From Heterocephalus glaber (taxonomy: Eukaryota; Chordata; Mammalia; Rodentia; Bathyergidae): a DNA stretch of 64,000 nucleotides. The stretch lies in the NCBI RefSeq assembly GCF_000247695.1, contig NW_004624743.1:3273108-3337107 (forward strand). Direction: 5' to 3'. Shown one piece after another: positions 62,480 through 64,000 of this stretch (position 1 is the stretch's first letter; every line of letters starts with the position of its first letter). A program made the translations under genes and the position numbers. The notes beneath the pieces are model-generated. The model was not told the DNA's origin. It did no database searches and was given only the letters and a program-made list of their open reading frames with translations.

Positions 62480-63767
62480 TTATTTTTAGGTATAATTTAC
62501 GTGCAATGAAATTCACCTATGGTAAATGTACGTTTTTGCCACGCAAGACAGCTCCTTCATACCTCTCCCTGCAGCCCCAGTTACCCCTTTTTGCCCCAAC
62601 CCTGCCCTCTCTGCTGGTTCCTGGTTGCCAATGCACTGCTTTATAGGATTTTAGATTAATTAGCTATGCCTGTCTTGCATTCCATGTAAATGGAACTATA
62701 GAATGTGTACAGTTGCATGTAGCCTTATTTAAATAAATAAAATCTTTGAGATTTATCATTATATAGTGTTCATCAGCAATTCATTCATTCTGATTGCTGC
62801 ATTGTGTTCCCTTACAGGGATATACCACATTTACTTTCTCATGGATATGTAGCTGATGTCCACTTGTAGGCTAATGTCAATAAAGCAACTACATAAATTG
62901 ATGTCTATTTATGTGGATTTAAAAAACATGAAAACAGCTTTATTGATACATACTTAGCATATAATAAGATGTGCATTTAAAATGTGCAATAGATGTATGT
63001 TAAAATGTGTATTACCCATAAAACGATCACTGCACTGAAGATAATGAATCTCTAACCTGCTCCAATTTTTTGTGCCCTGTTTTAACTCCTTTTTCCCTTT
63101 CCTTCTCTTACCACTCAGTTCTTAGACAACCATTGATTAGCTTTCCATCACCATAAATTAGTTTATATTTTCTAGAATTTAAAAATATAATCAAACAGTA
63201 TGTACTCCTCATCCTTTAATATGCTCTTTTTCATTCAAAGGAACTATTCTGAGATTCTTCTATGGTGTTTATGATTAATAATTTGTTCCTTTTTTTTACT
63301 GCTCAGTAGTATTCCAGATTTTAGATACACTTCAGTTTGTCTATACGTTTGCCTGTTGATGGACATTTGACTTATTTTTGCTTTTGGTTGAGAACAAAAA
63401 GCTATTATGAACATTTTGATACAAATCTTTGTGTGGGGATGTGTTTCGTTTTTCTTGGATAATGTTTAGGAGTAGAATAGTTGAGTTAAAGGGTAAATAT
63501 ATGTTTAACCCTTAAGAAATTGCCCCAGTTTTTATCATAGTGATTTTACTATTATTTTGTATTTTTGCCAGCAGTATATGAATTGCCTTTCCTCCATATC
63601 TTGTAAACATTTGGTGTGCTTGGATATTTTAATTTTAGACATTTTACTGCATATTTTTTAATAGTCATGTATTTAGATTTGCATTTTCTTAATGTCTAAT
63701 GATGTAATTTGTCATCTTCTTTAGTTTGTTCAAATCCTTTATCCTTTTTCTATTATTGGGTTGTTTC
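62480..63767 (-). mobile_element. Old L1 3' region, reversed
   Basis: On the plus strand the text 'gttgatggacatttgactta', 'gctattatgaacattttgat' and 'ggagtagaatagttgagtta' is the reversed end of an old mammalian L1. Diverged throughout. Confidence 0.65.
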
Positions 63768-64000
63768 TTTTCTTTTTTTTTTATTAAACTCTTTTATTGG
63801 TACATTGTAGGTATACAACACAATTACATTTCTAATTGGGAATTGTACCTTTGCATAATGCATCTTGGTTCTTATTTTTTCCCCATTCCTAGCCCTCCCC
63901 TCACACCCTTCAGCCTTCCCTATTTACAAAGACTTTATTTCCATTTTTTCCATTTCTCATCATTTTTCCTTTCCCTTCTTTCCTTTCCCCTGCCCCTCCC
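63768..64000 (-). mobile_element. Younger L1 3' end, cut by window edge
   Basis: A T-run at 63768-63783 (poly-A on the minus strand) is followed by 'attaaactcttttattggta', giving AATAAA near the tail. The purine-rich 3' UTR (read as ccctcccctcacacccttc on plus) continues past the window. It appears inserted next to the older L1. Confidence 0.65.

Overview
This is a mammalian nuclear DNA window, most probably from a rodent. Most of it is introns and interspersed repeats. Two protein-coding genes can be recognised from exon sequence and splice sites. They lie head to head across one CpG-rich promoter near 25.7-26.5 kb. TMEM167A (kish-A, a small Golgi/secretory membrane protein) runs leftward, and all four coding exons are present: 25989-25987, 15481-15372, 13081-13047 and 9870-9800. 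Together they encode a complete 72-residue protein. XRCC4 (the ligase IV partner in non-homologous end joining) runs rightward. Its coding exons 49263-49401 (residues 1-46 plus one base) and 56261-56436 (residues 47-105) are present, and the rest of the gene lies beyond the right edge. The two genes are adjacent and divergent in the human genome as well, so the arrangement is ancestral.

Layout: 1 to about 6 kb is intergenic or unassigned, with old L1 remnants. About 6.0-9.8 kb is the possible long 3' UTR and flank of TMEM167A. 9.8-26.0 kb is TMEM167A. 25.7-26.5 kb is the CpG-island bidirectional promoter. 26.3-49.25 kb is XRCC4 intron 1, which contains a 668-base assembly gap at 40961-41628. 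49.4-56.26 kb is intron 2, and 56.44-64.0 kb is the start of intron 3.

Repeats point to the host lineage. At least nine young ID-type tRNA-derived SINEs share an unusual consensus; most are bounded by clear target-site duplications. There are also composite elements in which B1 precedes ID on the element's own strand (B1-dID type). That order is described for the squirrel/dormouse/mountain-beaver rodents rather than mouse and rat. The ID consensus does not look like the common squirrel one, so a dormouse-like or related rodent is my best guess. Other repeats are MIR, L2, L1, pogo/Tigger-like DNA transposons, an unclassified GC-rich dispersed family, and several copies of a hAT-type miniature transposon, at least one with an 8-base target duplication.

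The more unusual items are a short tail-less U2 snRNA fragment bounded by a 13-base duplication in TMEM167A intron 2, the hAT miniature elements with an internally deleted subfamily of about 80 bp, a cysteine cluster in the XRCC4 head domain, and a decayed coding-like block at 58.4-59.4 kb whose parent I could not identify. No CRISPR, operon or other prokaryotic system is present, and I found no convincing new gene system.
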